A DNA stretch of 37,411 bases from Allopontixanthobacter sp034376665 (GTDB taxonomy: Bacteria > Pseudomonadota > Alphaproteobacteria > Sphingomonadales > Sphingomonadaceae), in the NCBI RefSeq assembly GCF_034376665.1, contig NZ_JAXMJI010000095.1, forward strand, positions 1 through 37,411. Direction: 5' to 3'. The notes beneath the pieces are model-generated. The model saw only the letters and a list, made by a program, of their open reading frames with translations, searched no databases and was not told the DNA's origin. This document shows, piece by piece, positions 31,041 through 37,411 of the stretch. How positions within the stretch are numbered: position 1 is the stretch's first letter; every line of letters starts with the position of its first letter. The translations under genes and the position numbers were made by a program.

Positions 31041-31883
31041 TCAGCCTCCTTTGACCGCCGCCTCTATCGCGGCTTCTGCCGGGCGGGCGGCCATTCGGAT
31101 CGGCTTGGCGACTGCGCGGAACCGTTCCTTATATTGCGGGTGTTCAGTGCCCATCATCCGGTCCCACCAGGTAAAATAGAGCCCGTAATTGTAATTTCCC
31201 GCGCTGTGATGAAGGTCGTGGTGGGTCGTGGTGTTCCACCAACCGACCCATTTGTTGTCCACCCAGCCAGCGGGATATAATTCGACGCCGGCATGGCCGA
31301 TCACATTGCGGAAGATCATGTGCCACAGGAATATGAACACCGAGAGGCCCATGTACTCGGCGCCAAGCGTGCTTGCTGCGAGCAGGAAAAGCGGAACGAA
31401 TGCCGCTTCGGCAACGGCTTCCCAAGTGGAAAAACTGTATGCGGCCCATGGGGTGGGCGTGCGCGATTTGTGGTGATGCAGGTGCGTTGCACGAAACAGG
31501 CGCTTGTGGTGCAGGCCGCGGTGCATCCAGTAGAAATACGCGTCATGGGCGATTATCATCACGACGGTCTGGACCGCGAAAATTCCCCAGGAGAATGTCT
31601 CGGTGAATCGCACCAGACCGAATTCCTTCATCACCACAGTGCTGATTGTGGTTACACCGAAGACGAATACGGTGCGCAGCGAGGAGGAAAACTCCCGCAC
31701 GTAGTCGCCTGTGACTGCTCGGCGCTGCTGGATCCGGCGATTGTTTGCCCACCCCTTTGCTGCCCACAGGCTGACCGAAATCAGGCCGGCAGCGATCAGA
31801 TATCGGCCGAGATCGAAGGTGAACACATTGATGAAGTGCTGTCCTATTGAGTCGATTATTCTGATAAGAGTGCTGTCGGTCAT
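31041..31883 (-). CDS. Sterol desaturase / fatty acid hydroxylase superfamily protein
   Basis: 280 aa membrane diiron protein. Histidine boxes: HDAYFYWMHRGLHHKRLFRATHLHHHKS has three clusters, and HHDLHH lies further on. About four membrane segments flank them. The ATG at 31883 has GGAG eight bases upstream; an ATG at 31925 is possible but less well placed. The substrate (lipid, sterol-like or carotenoid) is not determined. It is followed immediately by a GST and preceded by a membrane-bound AraC regulator. Confidence 0.87.
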   Translation of the reverse strand: MTDSTLIRIIDSIGQHFINVFTFDLGRYLIAAGLISVSLWAAKGWANNRRIQQRRAVTGDYVREFSSSLRTVFVFGVTTISTVVMKEFGLVRFTETFSWGIFAVQTVVMIIAHDAYFYWMHRGLHHKRLFRATHLHHHKSRTPTPWAAYSFSTWEAVAEAAFVPLFLLAASTLGAEYMGLSVFIFLWHMIFRNVIGHAGVELYPAGWVDNKWVGWWNTTTHHDLHHSAGNYNYGLYFTWWDRMMGTEHPQYKERFRAVAKPIRMAARPAEAAIEAAVKGG

Positions 31884-31989
31884 CGGGTCTGCTCCATCAC
31901 TGGTAATGCAGCGTGCATGAAGCATATCCGAAAATCATTCTCCGCAATGCTGAAAAAACCCGGGCAATTTCGAAAATAGCTGCAATTTT

Positions 31990-33027
31990 TCATTTTTGAC
32001 CGATGGCGGAGCGGCGGAAATCGGTTGGAGTGGTGCCGGTTTCACTGCGAAATGCGCGGTTGAAGGTGGGGAGCGAATTATAGCCCAGATCCATCGCAAT
32101 GCTTAGCACTGGCAAATCGACCTGGTCCCGGTCCGCCAATACTCTCTGCGCTTCGTCGACCCGGTGGCGATTGAGATAGGTGGCGAAATTACGCTCCCCC
32201 AACCGCTGGTTGATCAGCGAGCGGAGCCGGTGTTCGGGCGTCCCCAAATGATGGGCAAGGCCAGCAATTGTGAGGCCGGGAGTGCGATAGTAGCCTGCCG
32301 CCATCGCTGCCTCCAACCGGTCCTTCAGCACCAGCTCGCTGGGAGTCAGATCGGGCGCGGCGGCGGGCTGGCCGCGTTCCGTTTCCACTAACAATTCGGG
32401 ATCGGTCTGCAGCAGTGTGATTCCGGCGAGCAGGATCAGCAGGAATATCAATGCGCCATTGGCAATCTGGACGATGGGATAGGTGACGGACGGCCCCATC
32501 AACAATTCGAAGATCAGCACCCCGCCCGCTTGCAGGCCCACCAGCACAGGCAGCCACAATCGGATCATCCGGCGCCGTTCTACCAGATCGTCGTCACGGC
32601 CTGTCCAGGCGGTGCGGAACAAATCGGCAATCAGGATCAGCGATGCAATGTGGACGCCGTAAAATCCGGCCCGCCAGAAATCTCCAGCCCAATGGGCAAT
32701 TGCCCAGCACACCGTGTAAAACCCCGCAAACCCCGTTACGAACCGCATCGGCGGATCGCGCTCGATCAGGCGGCGAGCGAATAGCCAAGTCCAGAAGGGC
32801 GTGAGCAGCGAGAGATAATCGACCACCGGCCGGATCGGGCGCGCGATAAGGAAGCTGGTGGAAGATAGCGCGAGATACAGCGCGCCGCCCAGGATCATCC
32901 CGGCCAGTGGCAGCTTGAGTTCCCGCCGCACGCGTCCGGCGATCACCACCAACAGCAGCAACGCGCTGGCGCCGATTGCCATCAGCCGGATGACGGTTTC
33001 CAGATCGATCGGACCAGTTTCAGCCAT
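31990..33027 (-). CDS. Membrane-anchored AraC family transcriptional regulator
   Basis: 345 aa. The N-terminal about 210 residues hold some six or seven hydrophobic segments (ALLLLVVIAGRV, LPLAGMILGGALYLAL, ALIFLLILLAGITLL among them); the C-terminal about 100 residues are an AraC/XylS helix-turn-helix domain (FATYLNRHRVDEAQRVLAD, SIAMDLGYNSLPTFNRAFRSETGTTP). A DNA-binding regulator fixed in the membrane, probably sensing a membrane or periplasmic signal. GAGG six bases before the ATG at 33027 decides the start. It points towards, and may control, the desaturase-GST pair 106 bp downstream. Confidence 0.88.
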   Translation of the reverse strand: MAETGPIDLETVIRLMAIGASALLLLVVIAGRVRRELKLPLAGMILGGALYLALSSTSFLIARPIRPVVDYLSLLTPFWTWLFARRLIERDPPMRFVTGFAGFYTVCWAIAHWAGDFWRAGFYGVHIASLILIADLFRTAWTGRDDDLVERRRMIRLWLPVLVGLQAGGVLIFELLMGPSVTYPIVQIANGALIFLLILLAGITLLQTDPELLVETERGQPAAAPDLTPSELVLKDRLEAAMAAGYYRTPGLTIAGLAHHLGTPEHRLRSLINQRLGERNFATYLNRHRVDEAQRVLADRDQVDLPVLSIAMDLGYNSLPTFNRAFRSETGTTPTDFRRSAIGQK

Positions 33028-33167
33028 ATCGGTCCTCGTCATAACCGATCCCACGCACTCCGCCAGAAGTTTGCCGAGGCTGCGGAATTTCCGCTTTAGT
33101 CAGTTGCGCCCCGGAAATGCCATGGCGGGCGCTCACCGGCCGATTTTCAGACAGGGCCGACACGAAG

Positions 33168-33227
33168 CCGCATCCTCACGCTGCGGCCTTGCGCTGTTCG
33201 GGGCGGCTTGCGGGTATGCGCGGGGCG
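33168..33227. repeat. Direct repeat of the GGDEF gene 3' end (left copy)
   Basis: 60 bp matching 34432-34491 at 56 positions. On the minus strand both read APRI-ASRPEQRKAAA and then TGA. The right copy is the true end of the GGDEF gene; this left copy is attached to no gene. Together they bracket segment 2. Confidence 0.9.
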
Positions 33228-33260
33228 CTTGTCGAGGAGCTCTGGACTGACGATGGTGAG

Positions 33261-33288
33261 GAGTTAAGTAAACTGTCTCCAGAATTCC
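33261..33288 (+). repeat. Left inverted repeat of segment 2
   Basis: GAGTTAAGTAAACTGTCTCC followed by AGAATTCC. The outer eight bases GAGTTAAG match the outer end of the inverted copy at 34351-34373. The reading frame of the gene to its right ends inside this repeat. Confidence 0.82.
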
Positions 33289-33458
33289 ACATTGGTGCGC
33301 GCGAGCAGCACGACCTTATTACTGCTCGATTCAAGGTTGAAGTTGATAGAGGCGAGCAGTGCTCTCGCGTTTTCAGCTGCAGGACTGTTTGCAATCTCGC
33401 TCACAAAAATATGCTGCGTCTCAACGCCCAATATCCGGTTGCGGGGATCTTCAGTCAT
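33264..33458 (-). pseudogene. Truncated gene, possibly an AHH/HNH-type toxin start
   Basis: 64 codons starting MTEDPRNRILGVETQHIFVSE and running through SPAAENARALLASINFNLESSSNKVVLL. The histidine in ETQHIF followed by a 'NFNLESSSNKVVLL' stretch resembles AHH-type HNH nucleases of polymorphic toxins, a tentative assignment. Translation begins with an ATGA overlap to the Imm11 gene and an ideal GGAGG box. The last residues (EFWRQFT) and the stop come from the repeat at 33261-33288, so the original gene was cut there. Confidence 0.55.
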
Positions 33459-34129
33459 GCCGCGCCTCCTGCGATACGGCATTCTTGCAGGCGGAAGATG
33501 TCCTTCATTCCGATGTCGATTATGGCTTGCGCCAGCGGGTCACTCATGAAGATTTTGTTGTAGATAGCAGGCTCACACCAAATATCGGTTCCCTCCAAAG
33601 CGGCTAGAGAAAGAACAACATCGCCATCCTCAGACCAACTGTTAACCTCCCATTTCTGAAAACCTGTCCGATGATGAATCGAGAATTTGGTTACATTCCG
33701 GCTTTGCTCCGGCAGGATAGTGTTCTTCTGTGCTCCAAAATTGAGTAGGGAAAACTCGCCAGGATAGGGCGTTTCCAGATCGGCCTTGTAGATCGTGAAT
33801 GGAATGAGTCCGCCATCACCAAGGTCGAAGTGCGAAAAGACTTCAGCGAGTTTGCCGCGAACTACGAGAAAACCGCCAGCGTAGAATATATCCCCAAGAA
33901 GTTTGAAGCGCTTCTCATTCCACACTGCGGCCGCTTCCGGCAGTTCCTCGCGTTGAAGTGCGAATCCCTGTCCAGCGCGCCGCATGTTCGCGTGAACATC
34001 ATCTGGCGCAAGCGGGATGATGAATTCCGCAGGCTGCCAGTCATAACCATAATATTTAGTTCGAACCCCCGGCTTGTCGCCCAGTGCATGGTTGCTTTTG
34101 ACGCTACTCATCCAAACCTTGCCGCTCAT
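33455..34129 (-). CDS. Imm11 (DUF1629) family immunity protein
   Basis: 224 aa with the DUF1629/Imm11 pattern: GLIPFTIYKADLETPYPGEFSLLNFGAQKNTILPE, then GTDIWCEPAIYNKIFMSDPLAQAIID near the end. Imm11 proteins are found beside nuclease toxins of polymorphic systems. Start ATG overlaps the stop of the small upstream gene (ATGA); its own stop overlaps the start of the truncated gene downstream. AT-richer than the surrounding native genes. Identity is by recall of family pattern, so moderate confidence. Confidence 0.72.
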   Translation of the reverse strand: MSGKVWMSSVKSNHALGDKPGVRTKYYGYDWQPAEFIIPLAPDDVHANMRRAGQGFALQREELPEAAAVWNEKRFKLLGDIFYAGGFLVVRGKLAEVFSHFDLGDGGLIPFTIYKADLETPYPGEFSLLNFGAQKNTILPEQSRNVTKFSIHHRTGFQKWEVNSWSEDGDVVLSLAALEGTDIWCEPAIYNKIFMSDPLAQAIIDIGMKDIFRLQECRIAGGAA

Positions 34130-34281
34130 GCTGCAACACTCCTGTTGAACTTGTTCATTCTGTTGTCATTCGCCGCCCAAAGCTCGGCATAGCCTGACAG
34201 TCCTGACCCGCCGAACAGGTCCCTGAACAGATCGGCGCCATTGTCCCAATAGATCGCCCCGACTCCGCGCAGCGCCCTCAT
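34126..34281 (-). CDS. Small protein of unknown function upstream of the Imm11 gene
   Basis: 51 aa, MRALRGVGAIYWDNGADLFRD, then LFGGSGLSGYAELWAANDNRM and ending NKFNRSVAA. GGGGGAG lies before the ATG at good spacing and the stop overlaps the Imm11 start by 4 bp, so it is likely translated. No family recognised. Given the operon with an immunity gene, it could be part of a toxin-related set, but that is inference. Confidence 0.6.
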   Translation of the reverse strand: MRALRGVGAIYWDNGADLFRDLFGGSGLSGYAELWAANDNRMNKFNRSVAA

Positions 34282-34285
34282 ACCC

Positions 34286-34351
34286 TCACTCCCCCTTCAC
34301 CCGCATCTTTTCCAGCACCTCGGGATCGACGCTGCGCGCCACGATCGGGTG
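34286..34351 (-). pseudogene. C-terminal remnant of an unknown gene, cut at the repeat
   Basis: The frame HPIVARSVDPEVLEKMRVKGE ends with TGA four bases before the ATG of the 51-aa gene. Upstream it runs directly into the repeat at 34351-34373, so only about 21 codons of the original gene remain. Too short to assign. Confidence 0.5.
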
Positions 34352-34373
34352 GGGAATTAGTATGCTTAACTCT
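34351..34373 (-). repeat. Right inverted repeat of segment 2
   Basis: Plus strand GGGGAATTAGTATGCTTAAC and then TCT. Reverse complement begins GAGTTAAG, matching the outer end of 33261-33288; the inner part is diverged (CATACTAATTCCCC against TAAACTGTCTCC). Confidence 0.68.
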
Positions 34374-34431
34374 CATTACACTCGCCTTGTTTGGCTTCGA
34401 GCCACGCATTGCGAGGCGTAGTGTTCTCAAC

Positions 34432-34491
34432 CCGCACCCTCAAGCTGCGGCTTTGCGCTGTTCGGGGCGGCTTGCGGATATGCGCGGGGCG
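34432..34491. repeat. Direct repeat of the GGDEF gene 3' end (right copy)
   Basis: Covers the last 17 codons of the GGDEF gene and 8 bp beyond. 56 of 60 bases match 33168-33227. Confidence 0.9.
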
Positions 34492-36218
34492 GGGATCTTG
34501 CTGGCGAACCACACCTGCCGCCGCCCGTTGTCCTTGGCCTGATAGAGCGCCTCGTCCGCGGTGGCGAAGGCGTCTCCCAGATCGACCCTGCCACCTCGCG
34601 GCAGGATCGCCACCCCGATGCTGCAACTGATCTCGTGCACCTCCCCGCCCGGGCCCGCCTCGGCCCAGCGCAGCTTTTCGTGGCATAGCCGTTCGGCAAA
34701 GTCGCGGATGCGCGCCTCGCCCTCAAAGCGCGCGAGCAGCACGAATTCCTCCCCGCCGAAGCGTGCGACAAGGTCCTCGGCCCGGCAGGCATCGCGCAGC
34801 CTGCCCGCGAATTGCTGAAGTATCTCGTCGCCATGCGCATGGCCGAAACTGTCGTTGACCTGCTTGAAATGATCGATGTCGAGGATCATCAGCGCGTGCA
34901 CGCCCTGCCTGCGGTCTGCCCTGGCGAAGATGCTGTCAAACCGGGTGATGAAAGCACGGCGGTTAGGGATGCCGGTCAATTCGTCGGTCTCCGCCAGATG
35001 CATCACCTGGTCGCGTTCCTGCTCGATCCTGTCACGCTCGCGGCGCAGCGATAGAGCGCACAGCGCCACCACGACGCTGGTGGTGAACGCCTCGATCAGC
35101 ACCGCGATATAAAAGCCGAGATCGACGATCGGCAGATCGGCAATCACGCCGTTGGCGCGCAGCACCCGGCTGACCGCGACCAGCCCCACACCCGCCAGCC
35201 CCAGCAGTTGCAGCATCGCCATCCGGTCGCCCTTGATCGCGTTGCGCACCAGCACGGAAATGGCAGTGAGCACCATCGCACCGAAGGCGGTGTGGATGAT
35301 CTGCGCGCCCACAAACGGTAGCCACGGCGATGCCAGTATGATTGTGAAAGTAACCGCGCAGCAACCGAAGCCGGCAATATGGAGCGCGCGCAGCCATGCC
35401 GCCCCCATCAGCTCGCGGCTGCACAGTCTTCCGATCAGCAGGCAGGCCGACATGGCCACCCAGCCGAGCGCAAGATAGACAGTGATCGAGCGCTGCACCA
35501 TCGTCGCCTGCGGAAACAGATCGAAGATGATCCCCGACCAGGCGATGTGATTGGCGATCAGCCCCGTCACCATCATCGTGTGGAACAGGATGAACCTTTC
35601 GCGCAGCGCGAGGAAGAACACACCGTTGAGCAGCAGCGGGGCGAACAGCAGGCCCATCACCAGCGCGCTGGTTATGCGGCCACTGTGGTGGAGCGCGATG
35701 TCGTGCGCCCGCTCGGCCAGCTCGATGTCGTACCAATTGGTCGGATCGAAGGGGTTGTCCACCTTGATCAGGATGGTTTCAGGGCGAACTCCGGCCTCGT
35801 CCATATAGGGCAGCGAGACGGCATAGGGCGCCCGCCACCGCGCGGTCTGGTCGGCCAGCGAATGATCGGTGGTAATCAGCCGCCCGTCGGCAAATTGCCG
35901 GGTCAGCGTGAAGGCACCGTGGCGCGAAGTGCGCACGCGCAGCACCGGATCGCCCAGCCCTTCATCCGCCTCGCCGATATCGGCCAGCAGCCACAGCGTA
36001 TAGGTGGCCTTCGCCATCTTGTCGGGGCCGCAATCGAACTGCGCGCGGCGTTGCAGGATTTGCGCAGGGGATACCTCGTCCGCGCCCGCGAGGGTGCATA
36101 ATTGCGGGCCGAGAATTCGCAGCTTGGGGGCGTTGGCGGCGTTGGTGGCGTGGGCAGGTGCCATGCCGATAACGGCAAGCACGAGCCACAGGCCGACCCA
36201 TCTAACGATCCCCAACAA
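34440..36218 (-). CDS. 7TM-type sensor diguanylate cyclase (GGDEF)
   Basis: 592 aa. Signal peptide (LVLAVIGMAPAHA), a periplasmic domain of about 140 residues resembling 7TMR-DISM sensors, about seven membrane segments (from ALVMGLLFAPLLLNGVFFL to FYIAVLIEAFTTSVVVAL), a short coiled coil and a C-terminal GGDEF domain. The active-site motif is GGEEF, with ELTGIPNRRAF and DIDHFKQVNDSFGHAHGDEIL upstream. An RAED I-site lies five residues before it, so product inhibition by c-di-GMP is expected. I chose a TTG at 36218 because AAGGGGG lies seven bases upstream; a TTG at 36239 is the alternative. The final 17 codons are repeated at 33168. Confidence 0.9.
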   Translation of the reverse strand: MLGIVRWVGLWLVLAVIGMAPAHATNAANAPKLRILGPQLCTLAGADEVSPAQILQRRAQFDCGPDKMAKATYTLWLLADIGEADEGLGDPVLRVRTSRHGAFTLTRQFADGRLITTDHSLADQTARWRAPYAVSLPYMDEAGVRPETILIKVDNPFDPTNWYDIELAERAHDIALHHSGRITSALVMGLLFAPLLLNGVFFLALRERFILFHTMMVTGLIANHIAWSGIIFDLFPQATMVQRSITVYLALGWVAMSACLLIGRLCSRELMGAAWLRALHIAGFGCCAVTFTIILASPWLPFVGAQIIHTAFGAMVLTAISVLVRNAIKGDRMAMLQLLGLAGVGLVAVSRVLRANGVIADLPIVDLGFYIAVLIEAFTTSVVVALCALSLRRERDRIEQERDQVMHLAETDELTGIPNRRAFITRFDSIFARADRRQGVHALMILDIDHFKQVNDSFGHAHGDEILQQFAGRLRDACRAEDLVARFGGEEFVLLARFEGEARIRDFAERLCHEKLRWAEAGPGGEVHEISCSIGVAILPRGGRVDLGDAFATADEALYQAKDNGRRQVWFASKIPAPRISASRPEQRKAAA

Positions 36219-36326
36219 ACGCGCGCCCCCTTGAACCAAGGGAGGGATACCTAGAGAGCGTTAAGAAACCTTATTAATTCAAGGGTCGGTTAATTCTCGG
36301 GACATGAATTCTCGGAATTCCGGGAA

Positions 36327-36352
36327 GAATTTCGGAGACAGCATAGTAAATC
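36327..36352 (-). repeat. Dispersed repeat, diverged copy
   Basis: GAATTTCGGAGACAGCATAG followed by TAAATC, in the orientation of the copies at 30074 and 37257. It lies upstream of the GGDEF gene. Confidence 0.6.
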
Positions 36353-36400
36353 GATGCGCGTGAGGTGCACCAGGGCAAGTCGCGAGGCTGAGGTGAGTTC

Positions 36401-36434
36401 AATTAAGTACACTGTCTCCAGAATTCTGGAGACA
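36401..36434 (+). repeat. Left inverted repeat of segment 3, with a 22-bp palindrome
   Basis: AATTAAGTACACTGTCTCC is the family motif. It runs into a perfect 22-bp palindrome at 36413-36434 (arms TGTCTCCAGAA and TTCTGGAGACA), so the inner end is doubled back. Confidence 0.88.
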
Positions 36435-36471
36435 TTGCCCGGCCCTCTCTGAGTTCTTTGTCAATAATGCA

Positions 36472-37116
36472 TCAGAAGCGGAACGACAGGCCCGCGTGAA
36501 AAGCGCCGTTCTTGAGGCTGACGCCACTTCCTAAGCCGGCATCCCCGTAGTCCGAAATTACATATTCGGCCCGAAGAGATGTTTTTGGGCCAATCATTGT
36601 ATCTAGACCCGCGCCGTACTGAATTGCATCTTCATTCGAGCTGTCAGTAAAGACATCTACTGAATCATCGATCGTTCCTTTGAAGCGAGTGTTGACCCAG
36701 CCCAGTCGAGCATAAACAGCAGAGCTGTTAGAAACCTTCACCCCAGCGCGGGCCGCAACGCCATAGGATTCACGCGCCTGAATCTTTGCACTGTAGGTAT
36801 CAACTCCATCGCTCAGCGAAGCGGAAATGGAGGCTCCACTGTAACCGCCGAATGCCTCTAAAGCGCCGAATCCACCGTTAAAGGGCACTTGATAACCAGC
36901 GTAGATTTTACCTGTCGCGCCGTTGCCGCTTAACCCGTCGAAACTTGCTGTCGTACCGGCTAAGCTTGGATCAAAAATGCCTAGATCGCCCTCGGCGTTC
37001 AATTCATAGTTATCAACTCCACCCTCGACCCCGACATACAAAACGGCATCACTTTGCGCATGTCCAATTGAAGGTAATAGCAGCGCAATCGGCGCCAGGA
37101 TTACAGCATTTTTCAT
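36472..37116 (-). CDS. OmpA-like / porin-type outer-membrane beta-barrel protein
   Basis: 214 aa. Signal peptide MKNAVILAPIALLLPSIGHA, then an eight-strand-like barrel pattern (LYVGVEGGVDNYEL, GKIYAGYQVPFNGGFGALEAFGGYSG, YGVAARAGVKVSNSSAVYARLGWVNTRF, TSLRAEYVISDYGD) ending with the C-terminal phenylalanine (HAGLSFRF) used for barrel insertion. Similar to the 'outer membrane beta-barrel' surface antigens of alphaproteobacteria; the function is unknown. The ATG at 37116 has GGGGGG upstream. A TTGACA at 37238-37233 (minus) could be part of its promoter. AT-richer than neighbouring genes; enclosed by inverted repeats. Confidence 0.85.
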   Translation of the reverse strand: MKNAVILAPIALLLPSIGHAQSDAVLYVGVEGGVDNYELNAEGDLGIFDPSLAGTTASFDGLSGNGATGKIYAGYQVPFNGGFGALEAFGGYSGASISASLSDGVDTYSAKIQARESYGVAARAGVKVSNSSAVYARLGWVNTRFKGTIDDSVDVFTDSSNEDAIQYGAGLDTMIGPKTSLRAEYVISDYGDAGLGSGVSLKNGAFHAGLSFRF

Positions 37117-37256
37117 GAATTTCCCCCCCATCTATTGAGCTCCATACTCTTGAAGCCCAGATGGAGAAAATATGCCTAGGAATTTCGCTGTAAACTAAGT
37201 TTCTGACCTTTAAGGCTATTCTCTGTGAGGTGTGTCAATTGAGTCACGCTGATACT

Positions 37257-37283
37257 GAACTCCAGGGACAGTATACTTAATCG
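37257..37283 (-). repeat. Right inverted repeat of segment 3
   Basis: Plus strand GAACTCCAGGGACAGTATAC then TTAATCG. Its reverse complement ATTAAGTATACTGTCCCTGG pairs with ATTAAGTACACTGTCTCCAG at 36402-36421. The following about 40 bp resemble 30098-30137. Confidence 0.85.
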
Positions 37284-37349
37284 CCCTTCCCCGCCTCCTT
37301 GCGCGGTTTCGGGCCTCGCTGACAGGCCTGTCGCCGGAATTGGGGTGTT

Positions 37350-37404
37350 GAGGAGTTGGCTCTCATCTTCGTTCCCTCGTCACTACGGCGAGAGCCAACT
37401 CCTC
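37350..37404. repeat. 15-bp perfect inverted repeat at the window edge
   Basis: GAGGAGTTGGCTCTC at 37350-37364 and its exact reverse complement at 37390-37404, with a 25-nt loop. It could be a terminator for a gene beyond the window, a REP-type palindrome or the end of an element; the window ends 7 bp later. Confidence 0.6.
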
Positions 37405-37411
37405 CTTCAAT

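Noticed and set aside
33830..34192. 120-codon plus-strand frame across the Imm11 region
   Set aside because: Overlaps a better-supported minus-strand operon with linked start/stop overlaps and ribosome sites.
36219..36326. Promoter or repeat elements upstream of the GGDEF gene
   Set aside because: Several short palindromes (for example CCTTGAACCAAGG) are present, but none could be tied to a specific function.

Overview
The window looks chromosomal and alphaproteobacterial, most likely Sphingomonadales and probably Erythrobacteraceae. The basis is the high G+C, the cluster rimP-nusA-ylxR-infB-rbfA-truB-rpsO-pnp with the alphaproteobacterial YlxR plus L7Ae-like fusion, a carotenoid hydroxylase (crtZ), a DUF1476 protein (zeta subunit of the alphaproteobacterial F1-ATPase) and alphaproteobacterial-style PspB/PspC. 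The taxonomic call is inference from gene content; no rRNA or tRNA gene was seen.

Layout. 1-2.6 kb: the end of a DUF481 outer-membrane protein, then on the minus strand a spermidine-synthase-like protein and an AstE/AspA-type zinc deacylase. 2.6-16.7 kb: a long minus-strand translation and RNA-processing cluster (rimP to pnp). Between rbfA and truB it is interrupted by an AbgT-type transporter on the plus strand and by tdk, a GNAT acetyltransferase and a site-2-type protease. 16.8-21.3 kb: a phage-shock (Psp) envelope-stress locus. pspF is divergent from a perfect sigma-54 promoter, which drives a 53-aa exported peptide, pspA, pspB, pspC and then five consecutive small proteins, each with one membrane segment and a coiled coil. 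All five end in a motif also visible at the ends of PspB and PspC. 21.3-28.8 kb: sufE, a DUF454 protein, a PMP3-type membrane peptide, crtZ, a thioesterase, leuC, a 58-aa membrane peptide, leuD, a quinone oxidoreductase, the ATPase zeta subunit, a BolA-like protein with a CGFS glutaredoxin, and a Nudix hydrolase.

28.8-37.4 kb is accessory. It carries at least eleven copies of a short repeat built on AGTATACTGTCCCCGGAAT and its variants. Three segments are each enclosed by an inverted pair of this repeat: (1) the truncated nuclease tip of a polymorphic toxin with its SMI1/KNR4 immunity gene; (2) an Imm11-family immunity gene with a small partner gene and two gene fragments, both cut at the repeat boundaries; (3) a lone outer-membrane beta-barrel gene. 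Between them lie native-looking genes: a GST, a sterol-desaturase-family protein, a membrane-bound AraC regulator and a 7TM GGDEF protein. The last 60 bp of the GGDEF gene region occurs again on the far side of segment 2.

The two most promising undescribed systems are the expanded Psp operon (a tandem family of PspB-like proteins plus an exported leader peptide) and the inverted-repeat-bounded cargo segments that carry toxin/immunity remnants without any visible transposase.
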